From the NCBI GenBank assembly GCA_026929865.2, contig CM049414.1, positions 19,577,501-19,641,500 of the forward strand: 64,000 nucleotides of DNA. The letters are read 5' to 3'. A model generated the notes under the pieces. That model was not told the origin of the DNA. It did not search any database and was given only the letters and a program-made list of their open reading frames with translations. A program made the position numbers and the translations under genes. The DNA is from Hyperoplus lanceolatus. Its lineage: Eukaryota; Chordata; Actinopteri; Uranoscopiformes; Ammodytidae. Shown here one piece after another: positions 48,403-60,610 of the stretch. The number at the start of each line of letters is the position of its first letter. Position 1 is the stretch's first letter.

Positions 48403-49132
48403 TACGGGGCATGGGACCTTAATGGGAGTTGATGGAAAGTAATCTATTATTTTCTGGTCCCAGTCATTAAATGCCTTGGATTAAATATATGTTTTGTATG
48501 GGTCTAAATGATAACTTTTCATGTGAAGAGTTTGACGGTATGTTGTATGATTATTCGTTATTCGATAACGGCTTTTGAAAAAATTTAACGAGAACAAATA
48601 CAAGTCTTGTCACCTCTGTGACGTCACCTCAATACACATTCCCTCCACTTCTCAACTGACAGTGCTAATGCTAATGCTAATGGCTGGCGTGGACAACGCC
48701 AACAATCTCCCCACTCAAGAAATTGAAACTCTCCACATGTCCACTTTTGTAGTGGTTTTCGCCACGCTGAAGACTTTTGTCTTGTCCTTGAAAGAAGGCG
48801 GTACAGTGCTTTAAAGACACAGCCATGTTTCTGAGCCAAGCGGGTGCGAGTGGTGGTGACGTATATCATAAGTGTCAAGAGCAGCGAAGAGCTGTAGTCC
48901 ACAAAAGCGCTCTGCACAAAACCTGACCATATCCAACTTCTACTCGCTAAATTGTTCCATTCTTTGCACGAAAAAATACCATCTAGACCCACACAAAACA
49001 TATGTGTAATTGAAGGCATTTAATGACTGGGACCAGAAAATAATACATTTCTTTCCATTGACTACCGTTGTAATTTTTCGAGCCGAGAGGTCCGATGTCC
49101 CGGAAGTAAACGACTTCCGCTTATCAGCTCTA
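48401..49132 (-). mobile_element. TIR element, copy 2, inverted relative to copy 1
   Basis: Reverse complement of copy 1 with roughly 90-95% identity by eye. It lacks the outer ~25 bp of the terminal repeat at the junction (48376-48400 belongs to copy 1). Inner arms AGGTCCCATGCCCCGTAAT (48357-48375) and its exact complement (48401-48419) form the centre of the palindrome. It ends at CTTATCAGCTCTA followed by TAG. The 131-codon minus-strand frame (48624-49019) parallels the one in copy 1, with about 14 amino-acid differences in ~126. Confidence 0.75.
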
Positions 49133-49239
49133 TAGTAGACTGCAGTTCAAACAATGTAATTACCACATAGATTTATATATTAGTCAGTAATCACAACACA
49201 AAGCATCATTTAATTATAGAGTACTAATATGGGATTGTT

Positions 49240-49500
49240 TTATTGATTGATTCAATTTATTTCAGACATATAAAATAAATTAAAATTAAAAGCACGAAAA
49301 TACAATCAAAAAATATGTTCAAATGATTTCACAAAAGAAGTAAAAATAAACAAAAAATAAACAAATAACATATTGAATTGACATGCCTGAAAAGGAGTTG
49401 GAAAAAGTATAAACTTATGTAATCCTACCCCTTTTCCACAGCTCAATAACTTATATTTCTTATATTAGCTTCCTGTGTTCTTTATAATCCTTTTTACAAG
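49240..49500 (-). repeat. Possible LINE 3' UTR fragment
   Basis: On the minus strand the sequence reads GGAAAAGGGGTAGGATTACA and then AACTCCTTTTCAGGCATGTC, ending in AATTGAATCAATCAATAAAA. The CCTACCCCTTTTCC block is common in fish LINE-derived repeats, and the AATCAATCAATAAA end resembles a LINE tail. There is no coding part. The assignment is tentative. Confidence 0.35.
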
Positions 49501-49585
49501 TCTTTAAAATGTGTTATACTATATTTGATACAATCCATACAAATATACAACTTGATACTATATATTTTTTTATATTTATACAATC

Positions 49586-49617
49586 CATATATATATATAT
49601 ATATATATATTATATAC
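49586..49617. repeat. (AT)n run
   Basis: About 26-32 bp of TA dinucleotides inside a larger AT-rich region (49500-49720) with repeated TACAATCCATATAT words at about 49580 and 49667. Confidence 0.85.
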
Positions 49618-52600
49618 ATAGCTACATCTATACAAAAATATATCTATGTCTATTATATGCATTTATACAATCCATATATCTATATCTTTATATTTGTACA
49701 ACAACATATTTAATGTTTACGTTCATGTGCTGTTCGAGACACATTTATATTATTTTTTTGCAAACTCAGAACACAAAGGTGAAATAAAGACGATGTATTT
49801 ACTACATTATTTTGACGGGAGAGAAAGGTGAGGCGTCACAGAGAAAGGAAAAGGCAGTGAATTCAGAGGGTGAGAGAGAATAAAGGGAGAAATGAACGGA
49901 ATAAATAATTTGATTTATTTTGAAGACAGAAAGACAACAGAGAGGGAGAGAGAGAACAGGTCATGGAAAGCAAAGAGACACAGAAAAGGAGGCTGAGTGA
50001 CGTGGTTTTAAAGCTACTGTTATCCAAGTTGTGCTGTCCAAACTCTGTGTACAAAGCTATACACTGCTGGCAGACAATACAGCAGTGTTATCTTAATAGA
50101 GGGCAGGGCTAAGCTAATGGTCAAGTGAGCTAACAGCTACGTAATCCTTTATAAGCTTTGTCTTTAGCCATTTGTACACACAGGAGACAAAAGCCAAAGG
50201 ACAACGCAACAACATCCAACAAGACCGAACTGACAAGGCAGCAGTGAGGGAAAAAAAGCAGCAAATGTCAAAGGTCAAAGGTGCACAGCTCACGTCAGCA
50301 GATGCAATCATATCGGCTCAATAATATTGTCAGCACAATGGAGCATGGAAGCGCCACTGTCTCAGTATATACTGAGACTTTTATGATGGGAATCAAAATG
50401 TGTCCTCCATACCTTTTACGGTAAATCACAGACCCTCCACTGACAGCTAATTAAAGAGTGACACAACTTTTTTTTAAACACCTCATAATTTTCTACTTTA
50501 CACATTTGGTAGTCATTTGGAATATGCCATTAAACCAGCCTCAGCAATTAGTTTTTAATTGCACCTGAGAGGATCAATAGAGGACTATCCGGGGTAAGCT
50601 TTCTCCCCCTTTTTTAACATTAATAATACTGCTGTTCTTGATATATGTGTCAGGGAGAGCTGCCATCTTTCTACAAAGTCACTTTAATTATTATTTTACT
50701 GTCTGCAGAAAAACCAAACCGCAGCAAAAAAAATACTTTTTTACCTACAAGGTCACACAGCGAGGAACCTCACTGTTTTTTTATTGATAAATATTGCCTT
50801 CATTCTTTGACTGTTTTTCCTCACTCACTTCTGATTCCTTTTTATTTTCGTCCCTCAACTACTTTTTTTTCCTCCACTTTTCGTTCAGACTGTGTAAAAT
50901 CCTGGGCTTTAGAGGTGCGTGGGGGCAGTTGATGCCTGACCGAAGGTGGCTTTTTCTTGTGCCGAGGGAGACAAAGATGCAAGCCCACACAGTTACATTG
51001 TGAACCTGAGGCCTGTGCAATTTCTATAATTCACTGCCCCCACCCCCCATCCACCCCTCAGTCCATCCCTTGCCATGTGCCCCTCACACACACACCGCTA
51101 GAAATGTTGGCCTCAAAGTGCCACCACCTACACAACACAAGCCCAGATCACAGTCTGCCATGAAAAACACTCCCCCATACAATGATTCCAATTCCCCTCA
51201 CTTCCATACAGATCTACATGCATCTGCTACATGCACAGAAGCGTTTCACCACCGCTGTGTGAAAATCCCAGTGCTCCAAAGCCTTGTGGTATGGAAATGA
51301 CTGGCCATTAAACACCCTTATATCTACATGCACAGACATGCATACATATGTCACTACACAAGTACACATTGCCTCTTTGTAGGAATGGATATCCGATCCA
51401 ATGTCGCAATCTTCCTCGACAGGCTTCCGACTCCTTCCTTGAAAGAGTCTTGCAACACATCCCTGAAGGGCCACAGTGGGTTCAGAATCAAAGAGGCATC
51501 AGTATAAACAAAGGCGCTTTAACAACGCAACTCTTGAAAGAATGCACAGCACTGCTTGGAAGAATTGGGGGATATGATCCCATGTGATGTATGGTTCATA
51601 AAGGTTGTTGATAAATGTATGGATGTCTGTTGAAACCCTTTTCTCTACAGCAGCAGATGTGCATGATATAAAGCGATGGTCCCTGTGGAGTCTTCTCCTT
51701 TTTGGATTTACCCTGTGTCTCGCTGGTATTGCTATTACAGAAAGTCCTTTTATGTAGCATCATACTTCACAGTACATCCCAGTCAATATATTGTAAATTC
51801 TCACATAAAGCTGGTTTTCAAATTATGGCCACATCTCAAATAATAGCCATGGCCAGTGCCAAGTAATGAATGCAAATTTAAAGTACTTAAACTATTCTTG
51901 GGAAATGGGGAAACGTTAGGAGACCCGTCTATGATACAGGCAGGTCTGTTTCAAATATATCAGCTGTTCAGTAAATAAATGCCAATATTTGAGAATTTAT
52001 GAGGAATGCTATAAACAAAACTTTTGTGGGGCAAGTAGTCACTGAACTGAATCACATAACTTATACGAGCTTTTAAGGGCTCAAACAAGGTTTTTTTCCC
52101 AGGGTTGTGCAATACACATTATGCCATAAATGACTGAATGAAATAAAATAAAATAAAATAAAAATAAAACTGAGGGGTAAAGTGTTTGGTAATTTTGGAA
52201 TTTAGATGCCAGTGTTTGAGATCCTTAAATGTTTTATATTAAATAGCACAATTATTGAAAAATGTATGAATAAATTAACCAAAAATAAATCACTATTATA
52301 TGTGAATGAACCAAAAATGGAAAAGGAAATCAATAAAACACAACTGTGGTGTGCAACTGCAGGAAAATGAAATTGCATTCTTTTTTAGTATTATATTATA
52401 TTGATACTTTTCTTTAGATAGCATTTTAATTCATGACAGAAATGCCCTTTCAGAATTTCCCATGCTACCTGTCTAACTTAGAAGGCGATGTTGCAACCAC
52501 AGGGGAATGCTGTCATGAAATGTGACATGTTCATTTCACATCTATTTCAAATCAAGAATTAACTAATGTAAGAATCATGACATAACACATTACTAGATTT

Positions 52601-53462
52601 TTTTTTTTTTTACAAACAAATTCACAAATTACAGTGTCATACTTAATTTAATTTGAATGTGATCTTTTCACAATTACTTATTGATTTAACACATAGAACC
52701 TTTTTCTACTGCATCGCTATACAGAAATCAATATTTTTATGTCTATTTGAAATGTTAGTATCTTAACAGCAATGCACTCCAGTGTACGTAAAGCTGTCTA
52801 AAGAAAATGAGCTACAGTACATGAAAGGTATTTCAGACGCAAAACATAACTGCACCCATTCATCTCATCAATGTGCTTCTCTTAAACTACAGTACACATA
52901 ACATGCCTCAACAATCAATGGAAAGGGGAAATGGGCATAAAATATATTGATTGCTCACACGGAATGTAGTATCAAAATAAAGCCGTCTCTTTTACAAGCT
53001 ATGGCTTATAATGGCCTCCCCCGCCAGCCATTTCAAATGACTTATATCTGGCTGCATAGACTATCAGCATTAGCATAGCAGATGTTAGCAATCTGCACTG
53101 GCCGGCATCAACAAAAAACAGGGCTCATAACTGTGAGCCCTGCACCATCCAGCATGACTTCAGGGTTTGAAGCAATGCAAAAAGACATCCCGATTCCCCT
53201 GGCAGTATTCATTCATGTAAAAGATACTGTCTACTCAAAGTACATCTTTGCACTGATTTACGAGACAAGAGAAAATATTAGAGAACACAAAACCACATGT
53301 CATCAGTCTCTTGACAGACTTGTTTATTTCTATTTCCAATGAGAAAATCCAACCGTTGTTCCCCGGCAGTACCGGCAGTGTTCTCTGATGCGCTTCTCAC
53401 TTGAATATGCAAAAAAGGGTTATTTGTTTCAAGAGGCTTTGTAATTCTGCTGACACTCCTCT
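49618..53462. other. Non-coding stretch
   Basis: No gene or mobile element is recognised in ~3.8 kb. An AAAAT array is at 52140-52169 and a T-run near 52599-52610. The open frames at 50645-51587 have no recognisable domain. Confidence 0.5.
52140..52169. repeat. (AAAAT)n microsatellite
   Basis: About six AAAAT-type units. Confidence 0.9.
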
Positions 53463-53521
53463 ATGTGTGTTTGTGTGTGTGTGTATGTGAGTGTGAGTGT
53501 CCGTGAGTTTGTGCGTGCGTG
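53463..53521. repeat. Degenerate (GT)n tract
   Basis: About 59 bp of GT dinucleotides broken by TTT, TAT, GAG and CGT variants; an old microsatellite. Confidence 0.85.
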
Positions 53522-55630
53522 CTAGCCCGTGGCAGCCAGTGTCCATGGGAAAAAGGATGAAGTAGGTGGATTAACATGTTTGGACAGGGAGACTGATTGT
53601 TTGAACAGTGTCGCTGAGTGACTGACTGAAGAACAACATTGACTGTAGTCTCTTGCCTGTGTGCGCTTGTATCCAAACTTGTATTTGTGTAAACTCGCCG
53701 TGTTTGTAGAGTGGACTGCCTATCGCTGGACCATCTACAAAACTGTTTTCTGTGTGCACGTCAAGTTGCATCGTGTAGCGCAAGAGCTTGAAGCAGCCAC
53801 ATGAATTAAACATGACACCGCAGGGCTATCATTTTAACAGCAGAGATATTATTAAGGAGAATAATTAGGTTTGCAAGCTGCAGCTGTTTTGCCTTTTGAT
53901 GCTCGCAGCATGAATAATACAGATGCATCGTGCTTATGGAATCACAGCATTACGTGTAAACAGTATCAAAGAACTAAGTGTTGCAGGGATGGAATGGTGG
54001 CAGACTCTAGGGGGATGTGATGAGCTGAACTCTGAACCTTAGTCCTTGAAAACAAAAAAAACATATAAGCGTCCAGAAACATCCTTTGGGGGCCTCTTAC
54101 GGCATGTTTGGAAGATTTACAATGCCTAAATAAAAGGAATCAAACAAAGAAATAAGTTAAATCAATACACATTGATATTTGCATGTCATTTCATGTGTGT
54201 ATCAAGAGGCTGTATCCTGATTAGACAGTTGATTGTTTTTCATTTTAGCATATGAGCACATCCGCAATAAAACTAATGACAGTGCAGATTCAAGCCGCTC
54301 CCTGCTGGGCAACATTGAATCACCTTGTATGTGATTTGCATGGATAAAATATATTTTTCCTATTATGTCGTTTTTTAATTGAATAGTGACACATTGAAAG
54401 CATAGGACTAGATAAAAAGGAAATACGTATTGTATTTAAATGTAAGCCTTACAGTATAAAGCTTCTATAGTCAAGTTGGTTAAGAGTGTTTTAGGTATTT
54501 TCAAAAGCCTCAAGCTTCTGATTGCCCACAATCCTGTACTCCACAGAATTGTTACGGTGACACTCGCAACTTTTCAAAACCCAGTTGGACAATTAGGCCA
54601 CAAAAAAATTATAAAACAAAATACAATAATCACAACAAATTATGATTCATTACAAAAAGAACAATGGGACCCGGAGTTATTTGGCCGACCTGGATAGCGC
54701 TGAAAACTGCAATGTCCAAGCTGCATCTTGAGCTGTGCCAAGCCCACTCCTTTGACCTCAAATGAGAAGCTCAACTGTATTTGGCCGGGCTCCGACCACA
54801 GACAGCAGGAGGTCCACTCCTGGCACAGGAGGCCACACGACCAGATGGAGAACGAGATAATTATAGTTCTGTTCTATGGGATTACTAACCACTTCAAGTC
54901 ATTTTTGGCCTCATTGTACTTGTTTTGAATTGATTTTTAAGCTTTCACAGCCATTTTAGATGCTGAATACGGTAGGAAAAAAAAAACCTTATATGAAGTA
55001 ACTGGAATCTGTGTGGCTTTATGTGGCTGCCAGTGTAAGATAAAGGTATCCTTTGTTTAGGTTTTCTGAATCATTAAAAGTTGACTCTGGTGGAAGTTTT
55101 TTTTCAATTTATTTTTTTATTTTTTCTAACATGCAAAGTGGGCTCTGACAGCCTCAGTCTGAGCATTCCTTGGCTGGGAGCAGTGATCACATATGTCAGG
55201 AACATCAGCCGATTGGGACCTCCAGCCATTCTTTTCACATGCTGGATGGAATCAATCTCTGTCCTAATTTGGGAAAGAGGTTCTCCATCATTTTTTAATC
55301 AAAACCTATTGCTATTTCCTGTGGATCATATATGCCAAACCCACAGATGAGATATTGTATTGCAGTCCAAGAGCTGAGTCCCAGGCTGTGTGTTGTGAGT
55401 GCGTTAGTTTGTGTGTCCAGCTTTACTCATGGCTTCATTTGTATCTGTTATGACCACTTTCCCTAAGCTGTGACCGAAATGGTAAGGGGAGAAATTTCTT
55501 CAACGCTCATTAAGCACAATGTAATGAGGGTTGATGTATTTTTAAGAGACACTTTGGCCGGAAACACAGCGCTGCCTTCCTCATAAGTCCAATTTAATCT
55601 TTTTACTCATGAATTATTGTACACTACTAC

Positions 55631-55631
<1 letters not shown>
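53522..55631. other. Non-coding stretch
   Basis: No gene or mobile element is recognised. Confidence 0.5.

Positions 55632-55706
<75 letters not shown>
55632..55706. repeat. (GT)n microsatellite
   Basis: About 75 bp of uninterrupted GT dinucleotides, 128 bp left of a (CA)n array of similar length. Confidence 0.97.
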
Positions 55707-55709
<3 letters not shown>

Positions 55710-55779
55710 TGAGAACATGACCAAGGCCAGAAAACAGATGCTGCCGTCCGCAAATCTTTCCAACCAGCAGGTAAACAAA

Positions 55780-55833
55780 GTTTGCTCTCCTAGTCTCCAT
55801 CTTCCTGTCATCCGTTCAACACGAGGGTGCCAG

Positions 55834-55902
<69 letters not shown>
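55780..55902 (+). repeat. Flank-sharing (CA)n unit, copy 1
   Basis: 58 bp of unique sequence beginning GTTTGCTCTCCTAG and ending GAGGGTGCCAGCTCA runs straight into about 68 bp of CA dinucleotides. The identical 58 bp occurs, inverted, at 63023-63080, again joined to the same dinucleotide. The sequences beyond both ends differ, so the shared unit is bounded. Confidence 0.9.
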
Positions 55903-55905
<3 letters not shown>

Positions 55906-56506
55906 AACAGCTACTATCTGGGTCTGTGCCTGTTAATTGCAGAAATATATCTGAGTGGATTTATTTTTTCAGTAAGTGTTGCAAGTTGTGATTGTTCAGG
56001 CAGAGGGCAAGGCAAGTTGAAGAGGAGGAAATTGAAAAAGACTAATTAGACAACTAACAAAGGTTTCAACTAGAGCTCCACATTCAATTAACTTCCGTCT
56101 GATAACACACATAACCTTAAAAAAATAGCTTTGATTTAATTTCATATATTTGTGAACCTTGTAGAAAAAAACCTACGCTGGAAATAAAGCTGAAATTGCC
56201 CAATTGGAATTCACTAATGAGAAGAGCAGCACGGACATTGTTGCTGCTCTAGCTACTAGCAGCCCCTGTCTGGATTTGAGTTATGTGGTTATGAGTTAAG
56301 ATAAGACAGTATAGGAATCAACACCACAGTAAAGAGTGTGTACTGCTGTTGTACTTGTGTGTATGTGGGTATGGGGGGATACATGATTTCAGCAAAATGT
56401 CTAAGAGGTTCCATTTACAGAGTTAAGAGTGTTAGAAAAATTGGTGGGTTTACGTTTGTGGCAAAACATGTTACTGCAAAAAATCTGTTCAGAACGCACA
56501 TACGTA

Positions 56507-57208
<702 letters not shown>

Positions 57209-57545
57209 TTGAGAGGGAAAAGCCTGAAGCTAATTCAGGCAAACAGAAACAGCGTGGTGGACGACATCAAACGTCGACATCTGAAATGGCTTGGACATGT
57301 TCTAAGAATGGACAGTCAGCGTATCCCCAAGGTTGCCTTGAGATGGACACCAACAGGAAAGAGAACACGTGGAAGGCCAAAAACCACTTGGAGGAGAACA
57401 ATTACAGCTGAGCTGGCTGAAATGAACCTTACCTGGGGCGAGGCACAACATGTTGCCAAAGACAGAAACAAATGGAGACACACTGTATCGGCCTTATTTC
57501 CCATGGGGGAAGAAGAGGCATAAGTAAAGTAAGTAAGTAAGTCAG
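57209..57545 (+). mobile_element. 5'-truncated non-LTR retrotransposon, 3' end
   Basis: Open frame 57209-57523 (104 codons, ending in TAA) carries RRHLKWLGHVLRM, ALRWTPTGKRTRGRPKTTWRR, MNLTWGEAQHVAKDRNKWR and a final SALFPMGEEEA. This is the conserved C-terminal tail of a widespread endonuclease-reverse transcriptase class of non-LTR elements, frequent in fish and invertebrates. The reverse-transcriptase core is absent. The stop codon is followed at once by AAGTAAGTAAGTAAGT repeats, a typical short tandem 3' tail. The clade (RTE-like is my best guess) is not settled. The frame is intact over the retained part. Confidence 0.75.
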
Positions 57546-58754
57546 GCAAAGCACAAATACAAAATTCATTCAAGTCATACCTGGTAATTTGCAGCACGTA
57601 AGTGCTTTCTCACACACAACACAATAACACACAGACACACACACATAGAAAGAAAATGATAGCCTATTTAATTGGGGAATACATTGGAGGAAAACAATAC
57701 AACAAAACACTATGTTCTTGCCCAAAACAGGGAAACAAAACATATTGTCTCAACTGTCTGGCAATTTAGTGGAGCAAATCGCGTAGTTAAGTTGTGAAAT
57801 GGAAATGGTATGTGTAAATGGGCTTAAAAAAGGTCATGTTGACAGTGATATTTTTCAGAGGGACTCTAATTTTAGAATGTGTTTATTATGCTAACTAGCT
57901 AAAAAACTAAATGAAAGCTGTATTCTCATTTGCCAATGATCATTTCCCACAATAAAGGCTTGTCTTATTTTCCCAGAGAGTATTCATGTTAATGTTTTTT
58001 TCTAACGCGTCGGACATTTTGAGAGTCTAGGCAGATTCTATCCCTGTTTAAATGTTTTCTTATTAGATAACCCTAGTGTGACCTTTTCCATCTGGATCCC
58101 TGTTTGTGTCTTTCAGAGTGCAGTAACAAGAGCCAAATATAGAAAGACATCGTTCCTGGTGACATCTTGCATGAAGCCTGCACCATTCATGACTCATTTC
58201 AATACATCTCTGCTTTTGATCAAGTCTCTGGAAACAGACCAATATCCTTCTGTGTGCTTTGTTATGGAGTATCTGTGCAACGTAGGCATGGCAACATGGT
58301 TCATTGGTTATCTTTGTTTTTTTATTTACTTAATAGATACATCTGCAGTGATCGGATTCAAAATTGTTCTAGTGAAAGTTGTCAACTTTTTGGAAGGTGA
58401 AAAACCAGTTTTCTCGGCTACTTAAGAATAATTTTGATGTAATAAAAATATAACTATGCTTACATCTACAGTTAAATGGAACTTTACAGTTTAAAATGTT
58501 TCATTACATCCACTTCATTCTTTTTCTTCTATAATGACAATGTACAAATGACAACATGGAAACAATGTGAAAGGGATCGATAGCACTACAAAGACAGATA
58601 ATTAGCACCTGATTCTGCAGTTGCCCTTGGCATAAGAGAGCTTTGTAGTGAGTTCACTATTTTGGGACACTCTCACTGCTTCGACAGGGGGATTTTCACA
58701 GCAGCAGCAGTTGGTTTCAATGGAGAAGCCCTAAAAACCCTCTGTAGGCCTACA
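57546..58754. other. Non-coding stretch
   Basis: No gene is recognised. The overlapping open frames at 58078-58425 lack recognisable domains. Confidence 0.5.
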
Positions 58755-58883
58755 CTTCCTACTCTGCAGCACCCAGCAGAGACACAGCTGGTTAACATAG
58801 TGCAGCATTGAACAGATGAAGAGTCAGACATTTCCCTCAGCAGTTGGTGCAGATCAAAAATATAGCTAAAAGAGAGGGGATAT
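58755..58883 (+). repeat. Common teleost dispersed repeat (copy 2), left part
   Basis: Shares ATTTCCCTCAGCAGTTGGTG and a following AAAANANAGCTAAAAGAGAG-like block with the 32034-32282 repeat. It is cut by the Tc1 insertion at TA. Confidence 0.5.
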
Positions 58884-58885
58884 TA

Positions 58886-60492
58886 CACTCAACAAAAATA
58901 TAAACGCAACACTTTTGTTTTTGCTCCCATTTTTCATGAGATGGACTTAAAGATCTAAAATTCATTCCAGATACACAATATTACCATTTCTCTCAAACAT
59001 TGTTCACAAATCTGTCTAAATGTGTGATAGTGAGCACTTCTGCTTTGCTGAGATAATCCATCCCACCTCACAGGTGTGCCACATCAAGATGCTGATCTGA
59101 CATCATGATTAGTGCACAGGTGTGCCTTAGACTGTTCACAATAAAAGGGGGGTCTGGGGACTCAGAACCAGTCAGTATCTGGTGTGACCACCATTTGCCT
59201 CATGCAGTGCAACACATCTTCTTCGCATAGAGTTTATCAGATTGTCAATTGTGGCCTGTGGAATGTTGGTCCACTCCTCTTCAATGGCTGTGCGAAGTTG
59301 CTGGATATTAGTGGGAAGTGGTGCACCCTGTCGTATACGCCGGTCAAGCACATCCCAAACATGCTCAATGGGTGACATGTCTGGTGAGTATGCTGGCCAT
59401 GCAAGAACCGGGACATTTTCAGCTTCCAAGAATTGTGTACAGATCCTTGCAACATGGGGCCGTGCATTATCTTGCTGAAACGTGAGGTGATGTTCATGGA
59501 TGTATGGCACAACAATGGGCCTCAGGATCTCATCACGGTATCTCTGTGCATTCAAAATGCCATCAATAAAATGCACCTGTGTTCTTCTTCCATAACAGAT
59601 GCCTGCCCATACCATAACCCCACCACCACCATGGGCCACTTGATCCACAACACTGACATCAGCAAAGCGCTCACCCACACGACGCCACACACGCTGTCTG
59701 CCATCTGTCCTGAACAATTTAAACCGAGATTCATCCGTGAAGAGAACACCTCTCCAACGTGCCAGACGCCATTGAATGTGAGCATTTACCCACTCAAGTC
59801 TGTTACGGCGATGAGCTGGAGTCAGGTCAAGACCCCAATGAGGACGACAAGCATGCAGTTGAGCTTCCCTGAGACGGTTTCAAACAGTTTGTGCAGAAAT
59901 TGTTTGGTTATGCAAACCAATTGTTTCAGCAGCTGTCTCAGTGGCTGGTCTCAGACGATCTTGGAGGTGAACCTGCTGGATGTGGAGGTCCTGGACTGGT
60001 GTGGTTACACGTGGTCTGCGGTTGTGAGGCCAGTTGGATGTACTGCCATATTCTCTGAAACGCCTTTGGAGACGGCTTATGGTGGAGAAATGAACATTCA
60101 ATGCACGAGCAACAGATCTGGTTGACATTCCTGCTGTCAGCATGCCAATTGCACGCTCCCTCAATGCTTGTGGCATCTGTGGCATCTGTGGCATTTTGCT
60201 GTGAGACAAAACTGCACATTTCAGGGTGGCCGTTTATTGTGGACAGTCTAAGGCACACCTGTGCACTAATCATGATGTCAGATCAGCATCTTGATGTGGC
60301 ACACCTGTGAGGTGGGATGGATTATCTCAGCAAAGCAGAAGTGCTCACTATCACACATTTAGACAGATTTGTGAACAATGTTTGAGAGAAATGGTAATAT
60401 TGTGTATCTGGAATGAATTTTAGATCTTTAAGTCCATCTCATGAAAAATGGGAGCAAAAACAAAAGTGTTACGTTTATATTTTTGTTGAGTG
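58886..60492 (-). mobile_element. Tc1/mariner transposon, 1607 bp, near-intact
   Basis: Flanked by TA at 58884-58885 and 60493-60494. Terminal inverted repeats of about 260 bp (58886-59146 and 60232-60492) begin CACTCAACAAAAATATAAAC and differ at only a few positions, such as one C/T in the first 25 bp. The transposase lies on the minus strand between them. Such highly similar long TIRs indicate a recent insertion. This long-TIR Tc1 type is widespread in teleosts. Confidence 0.95.
59172..60209 (-). pseudogene. Tc1 transposase (DD34E) with a single premature stop
   Basis: The frame runs 345 codons from ATG (60209) to the natural stop at 59172, broken only by TGA at codon 110 (59880-59882), where a CGA- or AGA-type arginine is expected (QTV-stop-NRLREA). 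Residues 15-54 form a helix-turn-helix (ALRERAIGMLTAGMSTRSVA, STISRLQRRFREYG), followed by NRRPRVTT, a short basic linker. Catalytic residues are Asp159 in LFTDESRF, Asp247 in FQQDNARPH and Glu282 in MSPIEHVWD, with 34 residues between the last two. The length is usual for Tc1. The product would cut and rejoin DNA at the TIRs with TA duplication. Near the start, repeated ATGCCACAG units give alternative Met codons. Confidence 0.93.
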
Positions 60493-60494
60493 TA

Positions 60495-60610
60495 TATTCA
60501 TCAGATGGACAGAAACACGACTCAAAATAAATTCAAATTTGTATCTGTAACTGCTGGATGTGTAAGTAAGCAACTGTATGCTACCAAGTTAGTCATATCA
60601 ACTTCAGATG
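60495..60610 (+). repeat. Common teleost dispersed repeat (copy 2), right part
   Basis: TTCATCAGATGGACAGAAAC and CTGCTGGATGTG words continue the host repeat after the Tc1 insertion. They match the usual continuation of that fish repeat as I recall it; no other copy of this half is in the window. Confidence 0.4.

Noticed and set aside
59433..60125. 230-codon plus-strand frame
   Set aside because: Antisense shadow of the Tc1 transposase.
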